From Verrucomicrobiia bacterium (GTDB lineage: Bacteria > Verrucomicrobiota > Verrucomicrobiia > Opitutales > Cerasicoccaceae), in assembly GCA_030432235.1 (NCBI GenBank), contig JAUIHT010000001.1:186001-250000 (forward strand): a stretch of 64,000 nucleotides of DNA, written 5' to 3'. The first letter of the stretch is position 1. Each line of letters begins with the position of its first letter. The notes under the pieces were generated by a model. That model made no database searches, was not told where the DNA came from, and was given only the letters and a program-made list of their open reading frames with translations. This document shows, in pieces, positions 26,308-33,880 of the stretch. The position numbers were made by a program, and so were the translations under genes.

Positions 26308-26940
26308 ATGAACATGATGAATTTACAGACCCAGCCCCGTGCAGACGACGAGTGTGAGCACGATGAAGAGACCAGCAAGGACGCCGGCAAGGGCGGCATC
26401 CAGATGATTATGGAGAAAAAGTTCCTTGAGGAGCGTAAAATCTTCCTCTGGGGCGAGGTCAACGACGCCTCCATGAAGACCGTCATGGAGAAGCTGCTCT
26501 ATCTGGAGGCGGACAAGCCCGGCGAGCCCATCAAGTTTTACATCAACAGCCCCGGCGGCTCCATCACCGCCGGCATGGCCGTCTACGACACCATGAAGCT
26601 GCTCAGCTCGCCCATCCACGCCATCGTCACCGGCATGGCGGCGTCCATGGGCAGCATCCTGCTCAGTGCCGGCACCAAGGGGCATCGCTACATCTTCCCG
26701 CACGCCCGCGTGCTCATCCACCAGCCGCTCATAATGGGCCGCATCGTCGCCCCGGCGGTGGACATCAACATCCAGGCCCAGGAAATGGAAAAGCTCCGCG
26801 GCGAGCTGAACAAGATTCTTGCCGAGGCCTCCGGCCAGTCCCTCGAGCAAATCGAGAAGGACACCGACCGTGACTTCTACCTGACCGCCAAGGAAGCCAT
26901 CAAGTACGGCCTTGTCGACGAAATCGTCGACAAGATTTAG
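26308..26940 (+). CDS. clpP: ClpP protease subunit
   Basis: A 210-residue ClpP. The triad is Ser113 (GMAASMGSILL), His138 (PHARVLIHQP) and an Asp in EKDTDRDFYL near residue 187. GGSITAGMAVYDTM and the substrate-binding strand are normal. The N-terminal 30 residues are unusually acidic (ADDECEHDEETSKDAGKGG) and would be the propeptide and axial-loop region. No ClpX or ClpA gene is adjacent. The neighbour upstream is sufT, with a 49-base gap. Confidence 0.94.
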   Translation: MNMMNLQTQPRADDECEHDEETSKDAGKGGIQMIMEKKFLEERKIFLWGEVNDASMKTVMEKLLYLEADKPGEPIKFYINSPGGSITAGMAVYDTMKLLSSPIHAIVTGMAASMGSILLSAGTKGHRYIFPHARVLIHQPLIMGRIVAPAVDINIQAQEMEKLRGELNKILAEASGQSLEQIEKDTDRDFYLTAKEAIKYGLVDEIVDKI

Positions 26941-27038
26941 TAGGGCCACAGCCCGGCACTTGGGCGCCTTTTGGGGTCCTGAAGCAGGAGTTTACTTTAC
27001 CCTGCGCGGATTTCGCGTATTCTGAGGAAAAATAAGCT

Positions 27039-27995
27039 ATGAAATATCGGGGTGCTCTGTGGGTGACTTTTCTTTTGCTGAATCTGGCTGCCTGCCGCTT
27101 GTCGTGGGCCGTCGATGTCTACCACCTCAAAGGGGGTGACATCGGAACGGTGCCCAAGGATTTCGTTTACGAAAAAGCCATCCCGGTGGACGACGAGGTC
27201 ATCTGGGCCTGGGACCTCATCAGCGAGCCGACCCTGCCCGTGGTGCGCCCGCTGAACAGCACCGGGCTGACCGTGCCGGAGCCCTACGGCAAGTATGAGC
27301 GCAGCCGCAGCGCGGGCAGCCCCACCACCTACTACCAGATATACGAAGATGAAGTCGGCATGTGTCTGAACGTGAAGCCCGAGGAGGTTTCCCAGGAGAC
27401 CTACAACCCGAACATGAAATTGGCCTACCGCTGGAAGGCGGATTACTACGGAGGCAACGAGACAAAGAAAACCTGGCTCTACCCTTACTCCAATCTTTAC
27501 CCCCATAAAAACCCGCGCCTCCAGATCGAATTCCAAGCTGACGTGAAGACGTCGCAGGGCACCGGCATCCGCCATGCCCACACCGCCCAGCAGTGGCTGG
27601 ACGAAGAGACGGGCCTCCACGTTTACCTTCAGCATTACTACTACGACAGCCGCGAATCCTTCCCCCCGATTACCTCCGGCTACGACCCTAAAATTCACAA
27701 GCTCTGGGTCATCGTCCGCATGGACGGTAAAGGCTCGTACCACGGGCTGCTCCCCGGCACCAAGCCTTTCAGCAATAAAACCTGGGACGACTACGCCGCC
27801 TTTGGCATCGACCAGTCCTGGGAGCATTTCAAAAATATCATCCGCTACCTGAACGAGGAGCACGACCTCAACATGAGCCTGAACCGGGACAAGTGGCGGC
27901 TCGCCATCTTCAGCAACAATTTTGAAATGCAGCGAGGCTACCCCGGCACCCTCGCCGGAAAAATCAAGGATACGAACATTCGTACAAGGTACTAA
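27039..27995 (+). CDS. Secreted protein of unknown function
   Basis: A 318-residue protein with signal MKYRGALWVTFLLLNLAACRLSWAV, cleaved near residue 24. The mature part is aromatic-rich with Tyr/Trp clusters (WKADYYGGNETKKTWLYPYS, VYLQHYYYDSRESFP), giving the look of a beta-sandwich carbohydrate-binding or lyase-like fold. No catalytic signature is recognised. It stands alone, followed by a hairpin repeat and an AT-rich gene. Confidence 0.75.
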   Translation: MKYRGALWVTFLLLNLAACRLSWAVDVYHLKGGDIGTVPKDFVYEKAIPVDDEVIWAWDLISEPTLPVVRPLNSTGLTVPEPYGKYERSRSAGSPTTYYQIYEDEVGMCLNVKPEEVSQETYNPNMKLAYRWKADYYGGNETKKTWLYPYSNLYPHKNPRLQIEFQADVKTSQGTGIRHAHTAQQWLDEETGLHVYLQHYYYDSRESFPPITSGYDPKIHKLWVIVRMDGKGSYHGLLPGTKPFSNKTWDDYAAFGIDQSWEHFKNIIRYLNEEHDLNMSLNRDKWRLAIFSNNFEMQRGYPGTLAGKIKDTNIRTRY

Positions 27996-28048
27996 GGCCT
28001 CGGCAGCTGACAGACTGTAATCATTCTGAGCGCCAATGGTGCGTCCCA

Positions 28049-28197
28049 TAACAGCCCAGGGCAACGCCCTGGGTAAATGGACACCAAACATCAAAGGGCT
28101 GAAGGCCCGACATAGTGAACCGTGGTTGTGTCGGCCCTTCAGGCCTGGGGGGGTATTTTAGGCAACCGATTCCCAGGGCGTTGCCCTGGGCTGTTAT
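28049..28197. repeat. Long nested hairpin repeat (CCCAGGGC..GCCCTGGG family)
   Basis: The arms at 28049-28074 and 28172-28197 are perfect 26-base inverted copies; each is itself a palindrome with CAACG/CGTTG in the middle. Inside, AGGGCTGAAGGCCCGACA (from ~28095) pairs imperfectly with TGTCGGCCCTTCAGGCCT. The element is ~150 bases and has no gene. Words of the same kind (GGGCAACGCC, GGCCTTTGGCC) recur at 59.8-60.0 kb. Confidence 0.88.
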
Positions 28198-28433
28198 ATT
28201 TCGGGCCCTTGGCCCTTTATCGGTGATAGTTGCCGCAAAGTGAGCTTCTGATGCCTCAATCCAAGCTTACATCGTCGCGATGTGGACTTCAAATGCGACA
28301 AAGTGAACTTCAAATGCCGCCTTTGAAGCCCGAAATACGACATTAAAAACTGAAGATGTGGCGTTTTGGATAGGTCAAATGCCGTGATGACAAACTGATT
28401 GCACGTTAAAATATAACCGCGTATCAAAAGGAC
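28198..28433. repeat. AT-rich spacer with degenerate GTGRACTTCAAATGC units
   Basis: The motif GTGGACTTCAAATGC (~28279) and GTGAACTTCAAATGC (~28302) are near-identical direct copies, with a weaker third (GTGAGCTTCTGATGC at ~28239). Composition drops sharply in GC here and stays low through the next gene. No open frame with start and ribosome site is evident. This marks the left edge of a probable acquired segment. Confidence 0.55.
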
Positions 28434-29381
28434 ATGAAGGATTTCATTGAAAAGGTTAGTGGGCTTTCTCAGAAGACATGGAATACCCTAAAAGCAGCTG
28501 GTCCATTTCTTTTATCTCAATCAGATGCAATCTCAGAGAAGTATCAGCGCCATTTAGGCCGAGTTGCTGAAGTAGATGCACTTCGTGATTTTTTGAAAAG
28601 TGAGGTCGAAATACGAAAAGAGGTTAAAAAGAAATTGCTTGATAAGCTTTTGGATGCAGCACCTGAAGACCGACCAAGGATTGAGCAGGATCTAAAGTAT
28701 ACAGATGAAGTCTGCCGTGTTCTAAGTATCCAAGAAAAATCATTAAATTACAGCAAAGAGGAAAAAGCCGTTTCTGAAGCAGAAGAAAACACAGCAATCG
28801 AAGATCATTGGTTGGATAAATTTAATGAACTGGCGCGAAATCGGAACGAACCATGGAGAGAGGAGCTATTGGCCCGGGCTTTAGGCAAAGAAACTGAGTC
28901 TCCGGGTTCTGTTAGTCCACGTGCCTTATGGCTTATAGGAAGTATGGAAAAGGAGCTTTTTGAAGCCTTCTCGAAGCTATTGGATATTTGTTTATGGAGA
29001 GTCCATCCATTTACCCCATTTTTACCTAATTCAACAATTCCCGCTCTACAAAGAAATTTACATAACGATGATACTGTAACCGTGGGGCATATCGTATTCA
29101 AGCTAGGCGATATTGGTTTAGTCGCAGATTTCAATTCTCAAAGGAATTTAAAGGCCGGTAGCATGGAATTTATTCGTTATGCTGATACAGCTAGAATCTT
29201 AGAGTTTAACAAAGATTCTAAAATGCAAGGCGTTTTGTTAACACCACTTGGAGATTCAATTGCTGGATTCTATGAGCCTGAATGGAATGAGACTGGAGAG
29301 AAAATTTTTCAAGAATGGCTTAATTCCTTCCCGCCCAATACAGCGAAGGTCCGTGAAGTTATATTAAGAACCGCTAACTAG
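28434..29381 (+). CDS. DUF2806-type protein, AT-rich
   Basis: A 315-residue soluble protein. Its centre matches the DUF2806 pattern as I remember it (EDHWLDKFNELARNRNEPW, LLARALGKETESPGSVSPRALWLI). That pattern resembles the helical part of restriction or defence-associated proteins of unknown role. The N-terminus is helical with Lys/Glu runs (RDFLKSEVEIRKEVKKKLLD). Codon use is strongly AT-biased compared with both neighbours, and repeats flank its left side, both signs of horizontal transfer. There is no signal peptide. Confidence 0.75.
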   Translation: MKDFIEKVSGLSQKTWNTLKAAGPFLLSQSDAISEKYQRHLGRVAEVDALRDFLKSEVEIRKEVKKKLLDKLLDAAPEDRPRIEQDLKYTDEVCRVLSIQEKSLNYSKEEKAVSEAEENTAIEDHWLDKFNELARNRNEPWREELLARALGKETESPGSVSPRALWLIGSMEKELFEAFSKLLDICLWRVHPFTPFLPNSTIPALQRNLHNDDTVTVGHIVFKLGDIGLVADFNSQRNLKAGSMEFIRYADTARILEFNKDSKMQGVLLTPLGDSIAGFYEPEWNETGEKIFQEWLNSFPPNTAKVREVILRTAN

Positions 29382-29390
29382 TTCACAAAT

Positions 29391-30596
29391 CTACCCTTCC
29401 ACAGTAGCCGCCTCGTGTCTTGCCCGCACGTGTTCGGGGGCGGAGGGGGAGCCTTTCCACGAGGGATTAATTAAAATCCCGTGGTCGCAGATGACGCGGC
29501 GGACGGCACGAATCGCTGGAAAGATTTCGTGGTTCCAGTCCTCGCCTTGCTCGTCGAAGGCAGCCTGCTCGAGCTCGCAGATCCACTTGTCCTCGTTGAA
29601 GATGCCGTTGGTGAACCACACAATCGCGGGCCAGAGGATATCGAGCAAGAACGGGATAGGCGGGCGTTGGATGCACATGAGGCCGTAGGTCTGGTTGATG
29701 CGCTGCTCGCGGTCCACGGGCATGTAGACATTCCAGAGGTCGAGCGCGGGCTCCTTGCTGCCGGCGGTCCAGAATTTGAGCCGCTGATAGGGGTACTCCG
29801 TGCGGATAGTCATGATGTCGCGCGCCTTGATGCCTTCGGCCTCGGCTTTCTCGGCATCCTCGCCCTTGAGCTCCTTGGCTTTGCCGCTGCGATTGATCAT
29901 CACCTTTTCGCCGAGGGACTGCTTGCCGCCCTGGCGGTAGAAGGAGTAGTCGACCTCGACCCAGTTGTCGCCCTCGCGGCGATCGAGCAGGAGGGTTTTG
30001 ATCTTCCCCATCAACTTGCGGTGCAGGAACTGATGGTTCATGTCCATCAGGTTCTCGTGCATGAAGGAGTAGTGGCAGCCGATGCGGCGGTCCAGGGTGC
30101 GGACCTTGTACTTGGGGCTTTCGGCGGCGGGCAGCTCCGGGATGGGTGTGCTGGCGGCCTTTTGCGGGTTGCCGGGGAAGACAAAGATGAGCCCGTAGCG
30201 CTCCATGCAGGGGTAGCTCTTGATGCTGTTCGGGTGCAGCGTGCATTTGTCGAGGTAGGGGACGCTGGTGCAGGAGCCGGTACAGTCGAACTTCCAGCCG
30301 TGGTAGCCGCAGCGGATGCCGCCGTCCTCCACCACGCCGACGCTTAGCGGCACCTGGCGGTGCGCGCAGCGGTCCTCCACCGCGAAGAGCCCTGCTTCCT
30401 TGCTGCGGACGAGTGCGATGGGGTGCCCGGCGAAGGTCTTGGCCAGCGCCTTGCCCGGCTTGAGGTCCTTGCTGCGCGCCAGCGGATACCAGAAGTCCGG
30501 GTCGAGCCCAGCCTTGCGGATGTCGGGGATGTTGCCGCGCTCTTCAAAGGGCGGGACGGGCGTCGGGTGGTCAATGTGTAAAATCTGGTGGCTCAT
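29391..30596 (-). CDS. Rieske [2Fe-2S] non-heme iron oxygenase, alpha-subunit type
   Basis: A 401-residue oxygenase. The Rieske site is CAHRQVPLSVG (Cys/His pair near residue 77) with CGYHGWKF about 20 residues later. The mononuclear iron site is ENLMDMNHQFLHRKLM, with two His and an Asp as expected for a 2-His-1-carboxylate centre. Relatives hydroxylate or demethylate aromatic and chlorophyll-like substrates. Electron-transfer partners are not encoded nearby, and the substrate is unknown. Convergent with the DUF2806 gene. Confidence 0.88.
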   Translation of the reverse strand: MSHQILHIDHPTPVPPFEERGNIPDIRKAGLDPDFWYPLARSKDLKPGKALAKTFAGHPIALVRSKEAGLFAVEDRCAHRQVPLSVGVVEDGGIRCGYHGWKFDCTGSCTSVPYLDKCTLHPNSIKSYPCMERYGLIFVFPGNPQKAASTPIPELPAAESPKYKVRTLDRRIGCHYSFMHENLMDMNHQFLHRKLMGKIKTLLLDRREGDNWVEVDYSFYRQGGKQSLGEKVMINRSGKAKELKGEDAEKAEAEGIKARDIMTIRTEYPYQRLKFWTAGSKEPALDLWNVYMPVDREQRINQTYGLMCIQRPPIPFLLDILWPAIVWFTNGIFNEDKWICELEQAAFDEQGEDWNHEIFPAIRAVRRVICDHGILINPSWKGSPSAPEHVRARHEAATVEG

Positions 30597-30718
30597 GCGG
30601 TGCGGTGTTGGGAATTACGATGGCGTTGCGGTCAATGGCAGTATGTGAAGCAGGATTAACGCCGCAAGGGAATTAGGTGGACGTAAGAAGCCCTTTCTTT
30701 CAGCTTCTCAGCTATAAT

Positions 30719-31117
30719 ATGAGCTCACTTAAACTCAATCTGGCGGTATTAAACAAAAACTTTGGCATCTACAAATTACCACCTGAAGCAGTGGTGCCGC
30801 CAGCTGTTGCTGATCAATCGCTGGTTTCCATTACGCGTAGCCAAAAGGAGCTGACTATCGTTTGCGAAGAGGGGCTAATTGATAATCCAGAACAAGCTGA
30901 CCCTGGTTGGCGGTGTATCCATATCGACTCCGCATTCAGTTTGGACGCTACTGGTGTGATTGCTGCCATCGCGCAGCCTCTGGCTCCCGTGGGCATCAGC
31001 CTTTACGTCGTTTCCACCTTCGATACGGACTATATCCTCGTGAAAGCGGATGCTCTGGATAAAGCGCTGGAGCAGTTGGCAGAAGCTGGACATCAGGTCG
31101 CACCTGTGTGTTATTAG
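30719..31117 (+). CDS. ACT-domain protein (aspartate-kinase-regulatory type)
   Basis: A 132-residue protein from ATG 30719 (MSSLKLNLAVLNKNFGIYKL). The layout follows the tandem ACT_7/CASTOR-like small proteins: QSLVSITRSQKELTIVCEE, WRCIHIDSAFSLDATGVIAAIAQPLAPVGIS, and FDTDYILVKADALDKALEQL. These bind amino acids or sense them. It ends ten bases before the devA-like gene on the same strand, so the two may be one transcript. Composition is a little AT-rich. Confidence 0.85.
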   Translation: MSSLKLNLAVLNKNFGIYKLPPEAVVPPAVADQSLVSITRSQKELTIVCEEGLIDNPEQADPGWRCIHIDSAFSLDATGVIAAIAQPLAPVGISLYVVSTFDTDYILVKADALDKALEQLAEAGHQVAPVCY

Positions 31118-31126
31118 AAACCCTGT

Positions 31127-31816
31127 ATGCCGGAACCCCTGATAAGCGTCCATGAGCTGCGCCACTCCTTCGAGGAGGGCGGGCATCGGCATGAGGTGCT
31201 GCATGGCATCTCTGAAAGGTTCATGCCGGGCGAGATTGTCATCATCACGGGCCCGTCGGGCTCCGGGAAGACGACCCTGCTCAAGCTTATCGGCGGCCTG
31301 CGCACGGTGCAGAGCGGCAGCATTGTCGTGTCGGGGCAGCCGCTGGAAAAGGCCAGTAAGGAAGACCTCGTGCGCGTGCGCCGGGAAATCGGCTTTATCT
31401 TCCAGGCGCATCACCTGCTGGCCTCGCTCAATACCGTGCAGAACGTCATGATGCCGCTGTCCTTCAACCGCAAGGAAACGGGGAGGTCGGCCCGGGAAAA
31501 AGCCGTGGCCATGCTGGAGCGCGTCGGGCTGGGGGAGCACTTGGAGAAATTACCCAGTCACCTCTCCGGCGGCATGAAGCAGCGCGTTGCTGTGGCCCGG
31601 GCACTGATTCACGAGCCGAAGATTGTCCTGGCCGACGAGCCCACCGCCGCTCTGGACGGCACCACCGGCCGCGAGGTGGTCAATTTGCTTCAAGACCTGG
31701 CCCGCGAAGCCGGCGCCACCATCGTGCTGGTGACCCACGATCCCCGCATCTTTGACGTCGCCGACCGCCTCGTGAAGCTCGAAGACGGTGTCATGAGCGC
31801 GAATGTCCCGGCTTAA
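31127..31816 (+). CDS. devA: DevA-like ABC exporter ATPase
   Basis: A 229-residue ATPase. Walker A is GPSGSGKTTLLKLIGG, Q-loop FQAHHLLASLNTVQNVMMPL, signature LSGGMKQRVAVARAL, Walker B KIVLADEPTAALDG and H-loop VTHDPRIFDVADR. The segment IFQAHxLxxSL and GEIVIITGPSGSGK are characteristic of DevA rather than of LolD or FtsE. The matching DevB and DevC genes lie about 18 kb away at 10.5-13.5 kb, and no other permease is near. It directly follows an ACT-domain gene and abuts a tRNA gene on the opposite strand. Confidence 0.9.
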   Translation: MPEPLISVHELRHSFEEGGHRHEVLHGISERFMPGEIVIITGPSGSGKTTLLKLIGGLRTVQSGSIVVSGQPLEKASKEDLVRVRREIGFIFQAHHLLASLNTVQNVMMPLSFNRKETGRSAREKAVAMLERVGLGEHLEKLPSHLSGGMKQRVAVARALIHEPKIVLADEPTAALDGTTGREVVNLLQDLAREAGATIVLVTHDPRIFDVADRLVKLEDGVMSANVPA

Positions 31817-31892
31817 TGGAGCCAGCTGTCGGAGTCGAACCGACGACCGTCCGCTTACAAGGCGGGTGCTCTACCAACTGAGCTAAGCTGGC
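31817..31892 (-). tRNA. tRNA-Thr (UGU anticodon), CCA encoded
   Basis: Read on the minus strand the 76-base sequence starts GCCAGCTTAGCTCAGTTGG and ends AGCTGGCTCCA. The acceptor stem is perfect, the T loop is GGTTCGACTCC and the anticodon loop is CTTGTAA, which gives UGU and so threonine. The outermost anticodon-stem pair is C-A. Its 3' CCA end touches the stop codon of the convergent devA-like gene with no spacer. Confidence 0.95.
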
Positions 31893-32053
31893 CGGAAAAG
31901 GGGAGAAGGAAGAGGAAAACGGAGGCCAAGGCAAGGTTAAGTTGTCTACTTGGGTGTAGAAGCAAAACGAAAAAGCGCCGCTATTGTTGAATTTTACTTG
32001 CGGCGAGATTATTCTTTAGTACATTGCCCAACAAACTAAAGTAATGTTTTCCG

Positions 32054-32070
32054 ATTGCATCCTGTGCAAT
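32054..32070. promoter_or_regulatory. Palindrome ATTGCA-N5-TGCAAT upstream of the sulfite reductase gene
   Basis: The perfect 6-5-6 inverted repeat lies 26 bases before ATG 32096 in an AT-rich stretch. It is a candidate operator for sulfur-dependent control; the binding protein is unknown. Further upstream CGCCGC (31977) pairs with GCGGCG (31999). Confidence 0.45.
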
Positions 32071-32095
32071 TTACCTAACGTTTATTCTTTTGACT

Positions 32096-33805
32096 ATGTC
32101 CGCAACCGAAGCACCCAAACTTTCCAAGAACGAAGATCTCAAGGAAAACAGCAACTACCTCCGGGGGACTATCTTGGAGGGCTTGGCTGATGTGTCCACC
32201 GGCGCCATCAGTGCCGACGACGGGCAGCTCACGAAGTTCCACGGCATCTACCAGCAGGACGACCGCGACGTACGCAACGAACGCCGTCGCCAGAGACTGG
32301 ACAAGGCCTACAGCTTCCTCATCCGCGTTCGCGTGCCCGGCGGTATTTGCACACCGCAGCAGTGGCTGGAGATGGACCGCCTCAGCGACGAAAACGCCAA
32401 CGGCACCTTGAAGCTCACCACCCGGCAGGCCTTTCAGTTCCACGGGGTTATCAAGAGCAACCTCAAGCAGACCATCAAGGAGATCAATGACTCCCTGCTG
32501 GACACCATCGCGGCCTGCGGTGACGTCAACCGCAACGTCATGTGCAATCCCAACCCTTTCCAGTCGGACGTCCACGCGGAGGTCTACGAGCTGTCGAAGG
32601 CCATCAGCGAGCACCTCACGCCCAACACCCGTGCCTACCACGAGATCTGGCTCGACGGGGAAAAGGTCGCCTCGACCGAGGAGGACGTGGAGCCCATTTA
32701 CGGCAAAACTTACCTGCCGCGTAAGTTCAAGATCGTCGTAGCCGTTCCGCCGAGCAACGACGTGGACATCTTCGCGCATTGCCTTGGCTTCATCGCGATC
32801 GTCAAAGATGGCAAGCTGGTAGGGTTCAACGTTACCGTCGGCGGCGGCATGGGCATGACCCACAACAACGAGAAGACCTACCCGCGCCTGGCCGATCTGC
32901 TTGGCTTTATCAAGCCGGAGGATGCCGTCAAGGTGGCCGAAGCGGTTGTGATTACCCAGCGTGAGAATGGTGACCGCAGTGACCGCAAGCATGCCCGCCT
33001 CAAGTACACCGTCGAAGACATGGGCCTGGACGCCTTCCGCGCCGAGGTTGAGCAGCGCTCCGGAGTCATCCTTGAAGAAGCAAAGCCCTATACCTTTGAC
33101 AGCACCGGTGACCGCTACGGCTGGACCGAAGGCACCAACGGCAAGTGGAACCTCACGCTCTTCATCGAGGGCGGGCGCGTCCGGGATACCGAGTCTTACC
33201 CAATGAAGACGGGCCTGCGTGAGATTGCCAAAATCCATGACGGCGATTTCCGCCTGACCGCCAACCAGAATCTTATCATCGGCAACGTCTCCAAGGAAAA
33301 GAAAGCCCTGGTCGACAAGCTCGCCGCCGAGTACGGCCTGGAGCGCGGGTTCAAGAGCAGCGGCCTGCGGCTTAACTCCATCGCCTGCGTGGCCCTGCCC
33401 ACCTGCGGCTTGGCCTTGGCCGAGAGTGAGCGCTACCTGCCTGAGTTGGTCACCGAGCTGGAGTCCGTCATTGAGGAGTGCGGCTTGCACGACGACGCTA
33501 TCGTTATTCGTTCGACTGGTTGCCCCAACGGCTGTGGTCGTCCTTACCTGGCGGAAATCGGCCTCGTCGGTCGCAGTCCGGGCAAGTACAACCTCTACCT
33601 GGGTGCGGGTTTTGCCGGTGATCGCTTGAACAAGCTTTATCGCGAAAGCCTGACTCACGACCAGATCGTGGCCGAGGTCACGCCCATCATCAAGCGCTAC
33701 GCCAAGGAGCGCGAATCGGGCGAACGCTTCGGCGACTTCACCATCCGCAAGGGTTACGTCAAGCCGGTCAAGGTTGCCAAAACCGACTGGTGGGCGGCGA
33801 ATTGA
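32096..33805 (+). CDS. cysI: Assimilatory sulfite reductase hemoprotein subunit, CysI-like
   Basis: A 569-residue siroheme/[4Fe-4S] reductase. [33 protein letters not shown]-like, and the CysI-characteristic [12 protein letters not shown] are all present. The cluster/siroheme Cys set lies in [15 protein letters not shown] and [17 protein letters not shown]. It reduces sulfite to sulfide with six electrons. A flavoprotein (CysJ) is absent here, so electrons may come from elsewhere or from ferredoxin. ATG 32096 is used; a TTG at 32090 is also in frame. Sulfide from this step can go to cysteine, the SufS substrate. Confidence 0.93.
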   Translation: MSATEAPKLSKNEDLKENSNYLRGTILEGLADVSTGAISADDGQLTKFHGIYQQDDRDVRNERRRQRLDKAYSFLIRVRVPGGICTPQQWLEMDRLSDENANGTLKLTTRQAFQFHGVIKSNLKQTIKEINDSLLDTIAACGDVNRNVMCNPNPFQSDVHAEVYELSKAISEHLTPNTRAYHEIWLDGEKVASTEEDVEPIYGKTYLPRKFKIVVAVPPSNDVDIFAHCLGFIAIVKDGKLVGFNVTVGGGMGMTHNNEKTYPRLADLLGFIKPEDAVKVAEAVVITQRENGDRSDRKHARLKYTVEDMGLDAFRAEVEQRSGVILEEAKPYTFDSTGDRYGWTEGTNGKWNLTLFIEGGRVRDTESYPMKTGLREIAKIHDGDFRLTANQNLIIGNVSKEKKALVDKLAAEYGLERGFKSSGLRLNSIACVALPTCGLALAESERYLPELVTELESVIEECGLHDDAIVIRSTGCPNGCGRPYLAEIGLVGRSPGKYNLYLGAGFAGDRLNKLYRESLTHDQIVAEVTPIIKRYAKERESGERFGDFTIRKGYVKPVKVAKTDWWAAN

Positions 33806-33880
33806 GAGACAGGGAGATAAGGAGAAACGGAGACATTCAGTCAACGTGGGTTCTGGTCACCCATTCTCCCCATCATCCTT

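Noticed and set aside
32075-33844. 589-codon frame opposite the sulfite reductase gene
   Set aside because: The plus-strand product has siroheme and Fe-S motifs; the opposite frame gives a Val/Gly/Asp-rich shadow without motifs.
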